Below, piece by piece: positions 26,742-36,683 of a stretch of DNA of 64,000 nucleotides (positions are counted from its first letter, which is position 1; every line of letters begins with the position of its first letter). The DNA comes from Desulfovibrio fairfieldensis (GTDB lineage Bacteria; Desulfobacterota; Desulfovibrionia; Desulfovibrionales; Desulfovibrionaceae). The notes beneath the pieces are model-generated. The model was not told the origin of the DNA and searched no databases. It saw nothing but the letters and a program-made list of their open reading frames with translations. The translations under genes were made by a program, and so were the position numbers. The DNA is taken from contig NZ_CP014229.1 in assembly GCF_001553605.1 (NCBI RefSeq), positions 1 through 64,000 on the forward strand, in the 5' to 3' direction.

Positions 26742-26886
26742 GGGCCTGTTAACGCTATGCCTTTTTGCCCTCCTGCCGCGTCAGATTTCACCTGCTTTTT
26801 CGGTCGAGTACCAGAAGAGTACACTCCCTCAAAGCAGGTTTATCTTCCTTGCAGGCGAACAAAAATTCTATAGTGTTAACAGACCC
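26742..26886. mobile_element. R1 element copy A (TA-flanked, MITE-like, 145 bp)
   Basis: The terminal inverted repeats begin GGGCCTGTTAACGCTAT and end ATAGTGTTAACAGACCC, with TA on both sides (26740-26741, 26887-26888). The interior core GGTCGAGTACC ... GAGTACACTCCCT and the segment GGCGAACAAAAA recur in copies B and C. It has no ORF. Confidence 0.8.
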
Positions 26887-27042
26887 TAGTCTGTCCTGGG
26901 AGCCGTTTCTAAATTGTCCTTTCGGCCTTTGCCGGCGCCAGGCTCGCCCCGTGCGAAGGTCGGGTTTGCATATATTCCCCCGCCCAGGACTCGCCTTTCC
27001 TGAAGAGAACGAAAATCCTTATTTCGAAACAGCTCCTGGGGT

Positions 27043-27100
27043 GGCCTTGTCCAGCAGAATATTGTTTGATTAATCAAACAATATTCTGCTGGACAAGGCC
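27043..27100. repeat. Perfect 58-bp palindrome
   Basis: Each 29-base arm, GGCCTTGTCCAGCAGAATAT followed by TGTTTGATT, is followed directly by its exact reverse complement, with no loop. It lies 96 bases upstream of the AEC carrier start. The centre contains TTGTTTG-N6-CAAACAA. GCTCC/GGAGC extend the symmetry after a break. Confidence 0.95.
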
Positions 27101-27196
27101 CGTGCTTGGAGCCATTATCCCGCCGTTGTCCGCCTGCCGCTACGGAGCATGGGCAGCCGGGTTGCGCGCCGCTCATGCGGCGCGGCGGAGGAGTGT

Positions 27197-28177
27197 ATGC
27201 TGGAAGCCCTGTTCGCGGTTGTTCCTGTTTTTTTGATCATCGGCATGGGCGTGCTGCTGCGCGCTCGGGAGGTACTGCCCGAAAGCGCGGGCCCGGTCCT
27301 GGGCGTCTATGTGCTCAAGCTGGCCCTGCCGCTGCTGATTTTGCACATCCTGGCCGGTGCGCATCCCGGCGATCTGGCCCACGGCGGCTTCTGGGCCGGG
27401 GTCATCGGCTCGCAACTGATCGTCTACGCTCTGGGCTACTGGGGCGACCGCCTCTTCTGCCGTCGGGGCGCGGGCCCGGCCGTGATCTCCGCCCTGAGCT
27501 GCAGCGCCTGCAATACGGCCTTTGTGGGCCTGCCCATTGTGACCAATCTGCTGCCCGGAAATCAGGAGGCCCTGCTCATCGCGGGCCTGGCCACCCTGAC
27601 CACCAACATCGTGATGATCATGGGGCAGGCCCGGCTGGATATGCTGGCCGGGGCGGCGGCCTGGAGCGACGGCTCACGTTCCAGGGTCGCGACCCTGCTG
27701 CGGGTCTTTATCCTGGGCAATCCCATCCTGCTCGCCACCCTGGCCGGGGTGGCCCTGTCCTTGTCCGGCCTGGGGCTCTGGGCCCCGCTGGACCGCACGG
27801 TCAGTCTGGTGGGCTATACGGCGGCCCCCTGCATGCTGCTGGCCCTGGGGCTGGATCTGCGGCAAAAACTGGCTTTGGCCATGCACCGGGCCGAAGGGCA
27901 TGCCGCGCTGCGCCAGGTCTGGCTGATTTCCTGCAAGTTGCTGCTGCATCCGCTGCTCTGCTGGGCCATCATGTGGCTGCTGGGCATTTCCGGGGCCTGG
28001 CTGGCTATCGGCGTGATCATGAGCGGCACGGCCACGGCCCTGATTGTTACGGTCCTGGCCGAGATCTACGGCGCCGTGCCCGAGGAATCCGCGCTCACGG
28101 CCGTGCTCTCCAATGCCCTGAGCATGTTCACGCTGACCGGTTTTGTCTGGCTGTTCATGCGCCTGGGCATGATCTGA
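27197..28177 (+). CDS. AEC-family (auxin efflux carrier-like) transporter
   Basis: A 326-residue membrane carrier of the bile/arsenite/riboflavin transporter superfamily. It starts MLEALFAVVPVFLIIGMGVLL with GGAGGAG upstream. Hydrophobic segments come in two sets of about five, with a polar centre. SCSACNTAFVGLPIV matches the N-x-G-F-x-G-x-P motif region of AEC proteins, and SGTATALIVTVLAEIYG the second repeat. AEC members export organic acids such as malate or malonate, or hormones; the substrate here is unknown. The long repeat-rich leader suggests regulation. Confidence 0.88.
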   Translation: MLEALFAVVPVFLIIGMGVLLRAREVLPESAGPVLGVYVLKLALPLLILHILAGAHPGDLAHGGFWAGVIGSQLIVYALGYWGDRLFCRRGAGPAVISALSCSACNTAFVGLPIVTNLLPGNQEALLIAGLATLTTNIVMIMGQARLDMLAGAAAWSDGSRSRVATLLRVFILGNPILLATLAGVALSLSGLGLWAPLDRTVSLVGYTAAPCMLLALGLDLRQKLALAMHRAEGHAALRQVWLISCKLLLHPLLCWAIMWLLGISGAWLAIGVIMSGTATALIVTVLAEIYGAVPEESALTAVLSNALSMFTLTGFVWLFMRLGMI

Positions 28178-28304
28178 CGCGCCGAAAAAACTGTACTCCG
28201 TCCTCCTTTAGCGGCAGACTAGCCGATAACGTGCCGCGCGCCTGAAAAAGCGGCCTGTTTTCAGCTTCACACATCCATATCCTGCGGGATGCCGGGAGAA
28301 CTGT

Positions 28305-30692
<2,388 letters not shown>

Positions 30693-30851
30693 CGTACTTT
30701 GAGATTGAATATCAGAGTGTTCAGGCGGCCGTCCGCGCCCGACGGCACGGCAAAACCGCGTTTTTACCGTGAACGGGGCAGCGTTTCAGCTTTTGAAAAC
30801 AGATGCTTTTAAAGCAAGTTGCGTGAAATTCCGCCGCCCGCCCCGGGCGTA

Positions 30852-32201
30852 TCAGGCGCCGCGCGCCTCCTGCGAGAGGTAGATCAGTTCTTCCGTGATG
30901 GTCAGCAATTCCTCAATGAGGCCGCCGCCGTGCATGGGGTGCCCGAACAGGGCTTCGCGCTGGTTGTCGAGGCCGCGCTGGTCCACGGCGTCGGGCAGGG
31001 TGGGAGAGAGGGTTTCGGCCAGGCGGCAGGCCAGCAGATAGCCTTCGGCCCCGGCGGCGAACAGGGAGCTCAGCTCCGCGAAACGGGAACTAACGTCGCG
31101 CCAGTAGTCCAGGGCCTCGCCGGAAGGCGCAAGATTCACGGCCGTGCAAAGCGCCGCGTGCAGATTGTTGCAGGCCGCGCCGGGCAGGCCCGTGCGCCAG
31201 CCCCAGAGCCAGGGCGCGCGCCGGAAAAAGAGGTGATGCTCAACCGCCAGGTCCAGCAGGGCGTGGGTCCGGCGCAGGGCGTCCAGCAATGGCATCGCCG
31301 TCGTGTAGTCCGGCCAGGCCGGTACGGGTTCGCCCAGCTCCCAGCCCGGCACAAGATCACGCCGGGGCTCCAGGGCCGCCAGGCGGCGCAGGAGATGGGC
31401 CAACCAGGCGTTGGCGTCCGGACTCTGCGGGGTTTCCAGGTGTGAGTAGCTCAGCACGTAGCGGCCTTGGCCGTACGCGCCGCTGACCACCAGGGGCTGA
31501 TCCGTGAGGAAGTCCGCTGAAAGATTGATGCCGTACAGGGCCTGCCAGGCTTCGAAGACATGCGCCGGAATGCGCTGCAAGGGCAGGTCCGCCAGCCAGA
31601 AATCCGCGTCCGGCGCGTCATAGGCCGCCAGCACACACACTTCTTCCGTGTTTTCCGGCGCGAAACGCCCCGGCCACCAGACCGGCAGGGAAAGGGGCGC
31701 GTTGTTCCTGCTTCCGGCGGCTCCCGCCGGAAGCAGGGGCGGAATTCCGGGCGGCGAAAGTTCTTCCCCGGCGCGGGCCCGCACCCGCACATGACCGGAA
31801 ATCAGATGATGCAGGCGCTGGGGATAGGCCGCGCGCGACCAGGGGCAGAGTTGCAGTCCGTCGCGCGGGTCGCGGTGGCTGAGGGCCAGGCCCGCGCCGC
31901 CGCAGAAGCCCAGATAGCCGCCGCCTTGTTCCAGATAGGCGCGCACGGCCGCGCGCCCGGCTTCGCCAAGGGCCAGGGCCTTGAGCCGGGCGTTGCCGCC
32001 CGGCACCACCAGCAACGGGGGCGGGACGGCGCTTTCGTATGCCCGGCAAGAGCCCGGCTTGCCTAAAAGCGCGCCTTCGGCTATTTCTTGGCCCTTAACC
32101 AGGCGGCAGGACAGTCCCAGGGCGCGCAACGCGCGCCAGGCCATGAGGCCCCAGATGTGGGACGCGTCCCATAACATGTAAATCGGCTGCGCGGGCTGCA
32201 T
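30852..32201 (-). CDS. BPL_N-domain (glutamine-amidotransferase-like) protein
   Basis: A 449-residue protein. The N-terminal 250 residues resemble the N-terminal domain of eukaryotic biotin-protein ligase, a class-I amidotransferase-like fold: YMLWDASHIWGLMAWRALRALG, PPLLVVPGGNARLKALAL, and GGGYLGFCGGAGLAL with the nucleophile-elbow cysteine. VVSGAYGQGRYVLSYSHLETP also fits. The remaining 200 residues are helical and unrecognised. No biotin ligase catalytic domain is present. It diverges from valS across only 38 bases, so promoter elements must overlap coding DNA or the true start lies further inside. The function is unknown. Confidence 0.75.
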   Translation of the reverse strand: MQPAQPIYMLWDASHIWGLMAWRALRALGLSCRLVKGQEIAEGALLGKPGSCRAYESAVPPPLLVVPGGNARLKALALGEAGRAAVRAYLEQGGGYLGFCGGAGLALSHRDPRDGLQLCPWSRAAYPQRLHHLISGHVRVRARAGEELSPPGIPPLLPAGAAGSRNNAPLSLPVWWPGRFAPENTEEVCVLAAYDAPDADFWLADLPLQRIPAHVFEAWQALYGINLSADFLTDQPLVVSGAYGQGRYVLSYSHLETPQSPDANAWLAHLLRRLAALEPRRDLVPGWELGEPVPAWPDYTTAMPLLDALRRTHALLDLAVEHHLFFRRAPWLWGWRTGLPGAACNNLHAALCTAVNLAPSGEALDYWRDVSSRFAELSSLFAAGAEGYLLACRLAETLSPTLPDAVDQRGLDNQREALFGHPMHGGGLIEELLTITEELIYLSQEARGA

Positions 32202-32239
32202 AGGCGCGCAGTATCGCCGCCTTTTACGGAGAAAGCAAG

Positions 32240-34906
32240 ATGGCGGATACCCTCCCCAAGGGCTATGAGCCCCATGACGTGGAAGCCCGGTGGCGCAAGC
32301 ACTGGGAAGAGAAAAAAACCTTCACGCCCGACCCGGACGCGCCCGGCGAGCCCTATTCCATCGTCATTCCGCCGCCCAACGTCACCGGGGCCCTGCATAT
32401 CGGCCACGCCCTGAATTTGACGCTCATCGACGTGCTCTGCCGTCACGCCCGCCAGAAGGGCAAGAACGTGCTCTGGGTGCCGGGCACGGACCACGCGGGC
32501 ATCGCTACCCAGAACGTGGTGGAGCGGGCCCTGGCCAAAGAGGGCAAGACCCGCCGGGATCTGGGCCGCGAAGCCTTTGTGGAAAAAGTCTGGGAATGGC
32601 GCGCGGACTACGGCCACCGCATCCTGGATCAGATCGGGGCTCTGGGTTGCTCCGTGGACTGGACGCGCCTGCGCTTCACCATGGACGAAGGGCTTTCGGC
32701 GGCGGTGCGCAAGGTCTTTGTGCAACTCTATGATGAAGGACTAATCTACAAAGGCGACTATATTATCAACTGGTGCTCGCGCTGCCACACGGCCCTGGCC
32801 GACGACGAAGTGGAACACGAGCAGAGCAGGGGCAGGCTCTGGAGCGTGCGTTACCACCTCACGGACGGTTCGGGCTCCATCGTCATCGCCACCACCCGGC
32901 CCGAAACCATCCCCGGCGATACGGCCATCTGCGTGCATCCCGAGGACGAACGCTACGCCCGTCTGGTGGGCAAGACCGCGCGCGTGCCCGTGCTGGGACG
33001 CGAAGTGCCGATCATCGCGGACAATTATGTGGACCGCGAGTTCGGCACCGGCGCGCTGAAGGTGACGCCCTGCCACGACCACAACGACTGGATGCTGGGC
33101 AAAAAGCATAATCTGGAATTCGTGCAGGTCATTGACGAAAACGGCGTCATGAAAGCCGAGGCCGGTCCCTATGCGGGCCTGACCAAGCAGGAGTGCCGGG
33201 ACAGGATCGTGGCCGATATCGAAGCCGCCGGGGACCTTGTGGACGTGGCGGAACTGGAGCATGCCGTGGGTCACTGCTACCGCTGCCATACGGTGGTGGA
33301 GCCGCACGTCTCCACCCAGTGGTTTGTGGCCACCACCAAAATGGCCCCGGCCGCGCGCGCCGCCGTGCCGGAACTGACCAAAATTTTTCCGGAATCCTGG
33401 CTCAAGACCTATTATCACTGGCTGGACAATATCCGCGACTGGTGCATCAGCCGCCAGATCTGGTGGGGCCACCGCATTCCGGCCTGGACCTGCAAAGCCT
33501 GCGGCAAGCTGATCGTGGCCGAGGAGGCCCCGGACGTCTGCCCCGTGTGCGGTTCGGATCATCTGGAGCAGGACGAGGACGTGCTGGACACCTGGTTTTC
33601 CTCGGCGCTCTGGCCCTTCTCCACCATGGGCTGGCCGGAACAGACCAGGGAGCTGGCGCGCTGGTACCCCACCTCGGTGCTGGTCACGGGTTTTGACATC
33701 ATCTTCTTCTGGGTGGCCCGGATGATGATGATGGGTCTGCACTTCATGAAGCAGGCGCCCTTCCGCGATGTCTATCTGCACGCCCTGGTGCGCGACGCCA
33801 CGGGCCGCAAGATGTCCAAATCCACAGGCAACGTCATCGACCCGCTGGTCATGATCGAGAAATACGGCTGCGATTCCCTGCGCTTCACGCTGACGGCCTT
33901 CGCGGCTCTGGGCCGCGACATCCGCCTGTCCGAAGAACGCATCGAAGGCTATCGCCACTTTGTGAACAAGCTCTGGAACGCCGCGCGTTTCGCCCTGATG
34001 AATCTGCCGGAGGAAGCGCCCGCGCCCGTGAACCTGGAAAATGTGCGAGGCCTGCACCATCAGTGGATTCTGCACCGTCTGGAAATGGCCAAGCTGGACA
34101 TGGACCAGGCCCTTGCGGACTATCGTTTCAATGACGCGGCCCAGCTCGGCTACAAATTCCTCTGGAACGAGTTCTGCGACTGGTATCTGGAACTGATCAA
34201 GCCCGACATGCAGTCTGACGACCCCGCGCGCAAGGCCGCGGCCCAGTATGTGCTCTGGCTGGCGCTGCGCGAACTGCTGGTGCTGCTGCATCCCATCATG
34301 CCCTTTGTCACGGCCGAGATCTGGCGCGCCCTGCCCGTGCCCGCCGGGGAACAGCCCACGGATCTGGCCCTGGAGCCCTATCCCTCGTTGCGCCCCGGCT
34401 GCGCGCGTGAGAGCGAAGCCTGCCGCATGGAGCTGATCCAGGGCGTGATTGTGGCCGTGCGCACTATCAAGGCCGAACTGGGCATCAGCCCCAGCCACAA
34501 GGTAAGCCTGCTGCTCCATCCCGTGGACGAGGAACAGGCCGCCCTGCTGGAGGAAAACCGGTGCCTGATGATAACCCTGGCCCGCCTGGAATCCCTGGAA
34601 CTGGGCGCGGAAGTGCACGCGCCCAAGGCGTCGGCCTCGGCCGTGGTCCAGGGCTGCCAGGTTATCGTGCCCCTGCGCGGGGCCGTGGACCTGGCCGGTG
34701 AGCTGGCGCGCCTGGACAAGGAACTGACCAAGCTGGAAAAAGACGTGACAGCCGTGAACATGAAGTTGAGCAACGAGAGCTTTGTGAGCCGCGCGCCCGC
34801 CGAAGTGGTGGCGCGCGAACGGGAACGCGCCGGGCAGTTGCTGGATGCCAAGGCCAAATTGCAGGCCCTGCGGGCCCGTTTCGCCGAGGCCCTGGCCGAA
34901 GAATAA
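32240..34906 (+). CDS. valS: Valyl-tRNA synthetase
   Basis: An 888-residue class I synthetase charging tRNA-Val. PPPNVTGALHIGHALN contains the HIGH motif. The CP1 editing domain follows (TTRPETIPGDTAICVHPEDERY, HDHNDW), then WCISRQIWWGHRIPAW and a zinc-finger-like CPVCGSDHLEQDEDVLDTWFSSALWPFS segment. GRKMSKSTGNVIDP carries KMSKS. The C-terminal coiled coil (LARLDKELTKLEKDV) is typical of ValRS. A terminator follows. Confidence 0.98.
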   Translation: MADTLPKGYEPHDVEARWRKHWEEKKTFTPDPDAPGEPYSIVIPPPNVTGALHIGHALNLTLIDVLCRHARQKGKNVLWVPGTDHAGIATQNVVERALAKEGKTRRDLGREAFVEKVWEWRADYGHRILDQIGALGCSVDWTRLRFTMDEGLSAAVRKVFVQLYDEGLIYKGDYIINWCSRCHTALADDEVEHEQSRGRLWSVRYHLTDGSGSIVIATTRPETIPGDTAICVHPEDERYARLVGKTARVPVLGREVPIIADNYVDREFGTGALKVTPCHDHNDWMLGKKHNLEFVQVIDENGVMKAEAGPYAGLTKQECRDRIVADIEAAGDLVDVAELEHAVGHCYRCHTVVEPHVSTQWFVATTKMAPAARAAVPELTKIFPESWLKTYYHWLDNIRDWCISRQIWWGHRIPAWTCKACGKLIVAEEAPDVCPVCGSDHLEQDEDVLDTWFSSALWPFSTMGWPEQTRELARWYPTSVLVTGFDIIFFWVARMMMMGLHFMKQAPFRDVYLHALVRDATGRKMSKSTGNVIDPLVMIEKYGCDSLRFTLTAFAALGRDIRLSEERIEGYRHFVNKLWNAARFALMNLPEEAPAPVNLENVRGLHHQWILHRLEMAKLDMDQALADYRFNDAAQLGYKFLWNEFCDWYLELIKPDMQSDDPARKAAAQYVLWLALRELLVLLHPIMPFVTAEIWRALPVPAGEQPTDLALEPYPSLRPGCARESEACRMELIQGVIVAVRTIKAELGISPSHKVSLLLHPVDEEQAALLEENRCLMITLARLESLELGAEVHAPKASASAVVQGCQVIVPLRGAVDLAGELARLDKELTKLEKDVTAVNMKLSNESFVSRAPAEVVARERERAGQLLDAKAKLQALRARFAEALAEE

Positions 34907-34911
34907 TCCCG

Positions 34912-34952
34912 GCGGCCCGGCCCAGGCGGGCCGGGCCGCTTCCCCTTTTTTC
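34912..34952 (+). terminator. Rho-independent terminator of valS
   Basis: A perfect 12-bp stem (GCGGCCCGGCCC with its complement) has a 4-base loop and then TTCCCCTTTTTT. It lies just after the valS stop. Confidence 0.9.
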
Positions 34953-34994
34953 CGCGAGCGCGCCGCCCGCTTCCGGCGCGCGCCCGGAGGCAGC

Positions 34995-35987
34995 ATGCCG
35001 CGTTTCGTACGTTGTATCCCGATTGTTTCCCTTGTCCTGATTTTCTCCCTGGCTGTTGCGCTGTCTTGGCCCGTGTCGCGGGCCAGGGCCGCCGTGTCGG
35101 GCCAAAGCGCAGAGGATGCCGCGCATCCCGCTCCGGACTGGGACAAGAAGGGCGCGCCCGCGCCTGATTCCGCCGACCCCGCTCCCGGCCTGGAAGACGG
35201 CATGGATCTGCCGTCCGTCAAATCCGGCGGGCAGGCCTCTCCCGCCGCCGTGGTCAAGGAAATGCGCCCCCTGCTGGACATCCGGGCCCTGCGCCGGAGT
35301 CTGGACGACATCGGCCTGCTCAAGGCCGCGGGCTTTGCCTATCAGGAGGGCCTGACCGTGCCCAAGGACATCTGCCCTCAGCCCGGCGACCGGGATCAGG
35401 CGGCGGTGCTCAGCGGCATGGCGGCGTCGGATCAGGCCTACGCCCTGTTTTTCGGCAAGGCCGAGGACGCGGCGCGCGAAAACCGCCTTTTGCGCAAACT
35501 GAGCCCCAAGACCCATCTGCCCGTTCTGACCGCCAAGGAAAAGAACGTCTTGGCGAAAGATCCCACCGGCCCGGCCGGGCGGGAGATCATTGTCCGGCGC
35601 AGCGAGTCCCAGGTACGGGCCATGCTGGCGGCGGCCTCGCAAAACGAGGCCAATCTGCGCTTGCTGGGCGCGCATCTCTACGGCCTCTTTTTGGAGCGCC
35701 TGTATACCACGTCCGTCATGGTGCTGGCCGCCGCTGAAAGCGACACCCTGGAGCCGCTCCACAAGGTGCATGCGGCGTTGAGCGCCAGTCAGGGCAAACT
35801 GGTGGAGATGCTGGCGCGGCGCGGCCTGCTCGGGAACGCGCGCTTCGCCGCAACCCGCCTGGAGACCGTGGACAGCCTGCTGCGCCTGTTGGCGAGCAAT
35901 CACGGCCGCCCGAGCCTGGCCCAGATGGAGGAAGTTCTGGGCATTGTGCGCGAGGAGAGGGCCTCGTTTTTGACGCCCTGCCCCTAG
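34995..35987 (+). CDS. Exported protein of unknown function
   Basis: A 330-residue protein with a signal peptide (IPIVSLVLIFSLAVALSWP, probable cleavage after ARA). A proline/aspartate-rich linker follows to about residue 75. The rest is mostly helical, with YTTSVMVLAAAESDTLEPLHKVHAAL and a final cysteine three residues from the end. The ATG at 34995 is preceded by GGAGG; the longer frame overlaps the valS stop and is rejected. I recognise no family. It is separated from valS by a terminator and so has its own promoter. Confidence 0.7.
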   Translation: MPRFVRCIPIVSLVLIFSLAVALSWPVSRARAAVSGQSAEDAAHPAPDWDKKGAPAPDSADPAPGLEDGMDLPSVKSGGQASPAAVVKEMRPLLDIRALRRSLDDIGLLKAAGFAYQEGLTVPKDICPQPGDRDQAAVLSGMAASDQAYALFFGKAEDAARENRLLRKLSPKTHLPVLTAKEKNVLAKDPTGPAGREIIVRRSESQVRAMLAAASQNEANLRLLGAHLYGLFLERLYTTSVMVLAAAESDTLEPLHKVHAALSASQGKLVEMLARRGLLGNARFAATRLETVDSLLRLLASNHGRPSLAQMEEVLGIVREERASFLTPCP

Positions 35988-35995
35988 GCAGATTA

Positions 35996-36125
35996 ACTTT
36001 GAAATTTTACAAATTTCAAAGTCGGCATTCTGGCGAAAAACGTGGTTTTCGCCAGAATCCACGCCGCTTCGCGGCGCGCCGCACCGTGTGCGGCGTTAGA
36101 GTAATTTCAAAGTAAAAATGCTCTA
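35996..36125. repeat. R2-type hairpin cluster
   Basis: There are four consecutive stems: ACTTTGAAATTT (12 bp, 3-base loop), ATTCTGGCGAAAA (13 bp), CGCCGC (6 bp) and CGCCGCAC (8 bp). They are followed by AATTTCAAAGT, which repeats the arm of the first stem and could close an outer stem. The end TTAGAG ... CTCTA matches R2 ends. It may also terminate the upstream transcript. Confidence 0.7.
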
Positions 36126-36320
36126 GGGGGTGTCGTCATGAGTGTCTTTTCGGTTATCTCTGCGTCGAAATTCGCCTTTTATTCCGGTCGAGTACCATAG
36201 CTCTGCTGTCCTCATCCGTAAGCAGCTTCGCCGCAACGGCTGAGGCAAGAGTACACTCCCTTCATAACAGGCTCTTTCCCCTTGATATAACACGAAAATC
36301 CATCTCATGGCGACACCCTC
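36126..36320. mobile_element. R1 element copy B (TA-flanked, 195 bp)
   Basis: The ends GGGGGTGTCGTCATGAG and CTCATGGCGACACCCTC are inverted repeats with two mismatches, flanked by TA (36124-36125, 36321-36322). The interior carries the R1 core TATTCCGGTCGAGTACCAT and GAGTACACTCCCT, split by about 48 extra bases compared with copies A and C. Confidence 0.8.
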
Positions 36321-36483
36321 TAGGCGTAATGTTTCAATAGATTGTTCAGCCTTCGTCCATTTTTGAACTCGTTGCCGGAGCCGTCCGGTCCTTCGGGCAA
36401 CGGGGTTCACGGCGCACCGCTCTCTGTCCGTCAGCCGCCGTTTTTCCGCTCCCCGCGCCATTTTCGGCCGGACGGACCGCGCA

Positions 36484-36511
36484 TTGACAAAGCGGGCATT
36501 ATCACTATGCT
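36484..36511 (+). promoter_or_regulatory. Sigma-70-type promoter for the EIIC-EAL/porin operon
   Basis: TTGACA (36484-36489) and TATGCT (36506-36511) are 16 bases apart. About 170 bases of leader follow, including an 8-bp stem at 36535-36567. Confidence 0.6.
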
Positions 36512-36683
36512 ACAATAAAGGGCTTTCGGCACAACAACGGGATGTTCCGACGAGGGGCGTCCCGTTGCGTCGTTTTACGGGTGGCCGCATGCGCGGCCCC
36601 GCCAACCGAAGCCGACAGCGCCGGAGCTTTTGCCGGAGCGCCGCCCGTCCAACGCGGGATGGCCGCCGCAACCAAGGGTTTTT

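Larger units (their letters stand above)
26442..27196. other. Long intergenic region with repeats and palindromes
   Basis: This 755-base gap separates the divergent membrane-protein and AEC genes. It holds an inverted repeat TTGTTTG-CT-CAAACAA (26574-26589), R1 element copy A (26742-26886) and a perfect 58-bp palindrome (27043-27100). The rest, including 26890-27040, shows no credible ORF. Confidence 0.7.
35988..36683. other. Repeat-rich intergenic region before the EIIC-EAL gene
   Basis: This 696-base gap holds an R2-type hairpin cluster (35996-36125) and then R1 copy B (36126-36320). After about 160 bases in which I see nothing comes a promoter and a leader hairpin (CAACGGGA, 36535-36542, pairing with TCCCGTTG, 36560-36567). 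Confidence 0.7.

Noticed and set aside
32741..35323. 860-codon minus-strand open frame opposite valS
   Set aside because: Antisense shadow of valS with repetitive composition and no recognisable domain.
36512..36683. c-di-GMP riboswitch in the leader of the EIIC-EAL gene
   Set aside because: A leader hairpin exists, but the conserved bases of the known c-di-GMP riboswitch classes are not seen.
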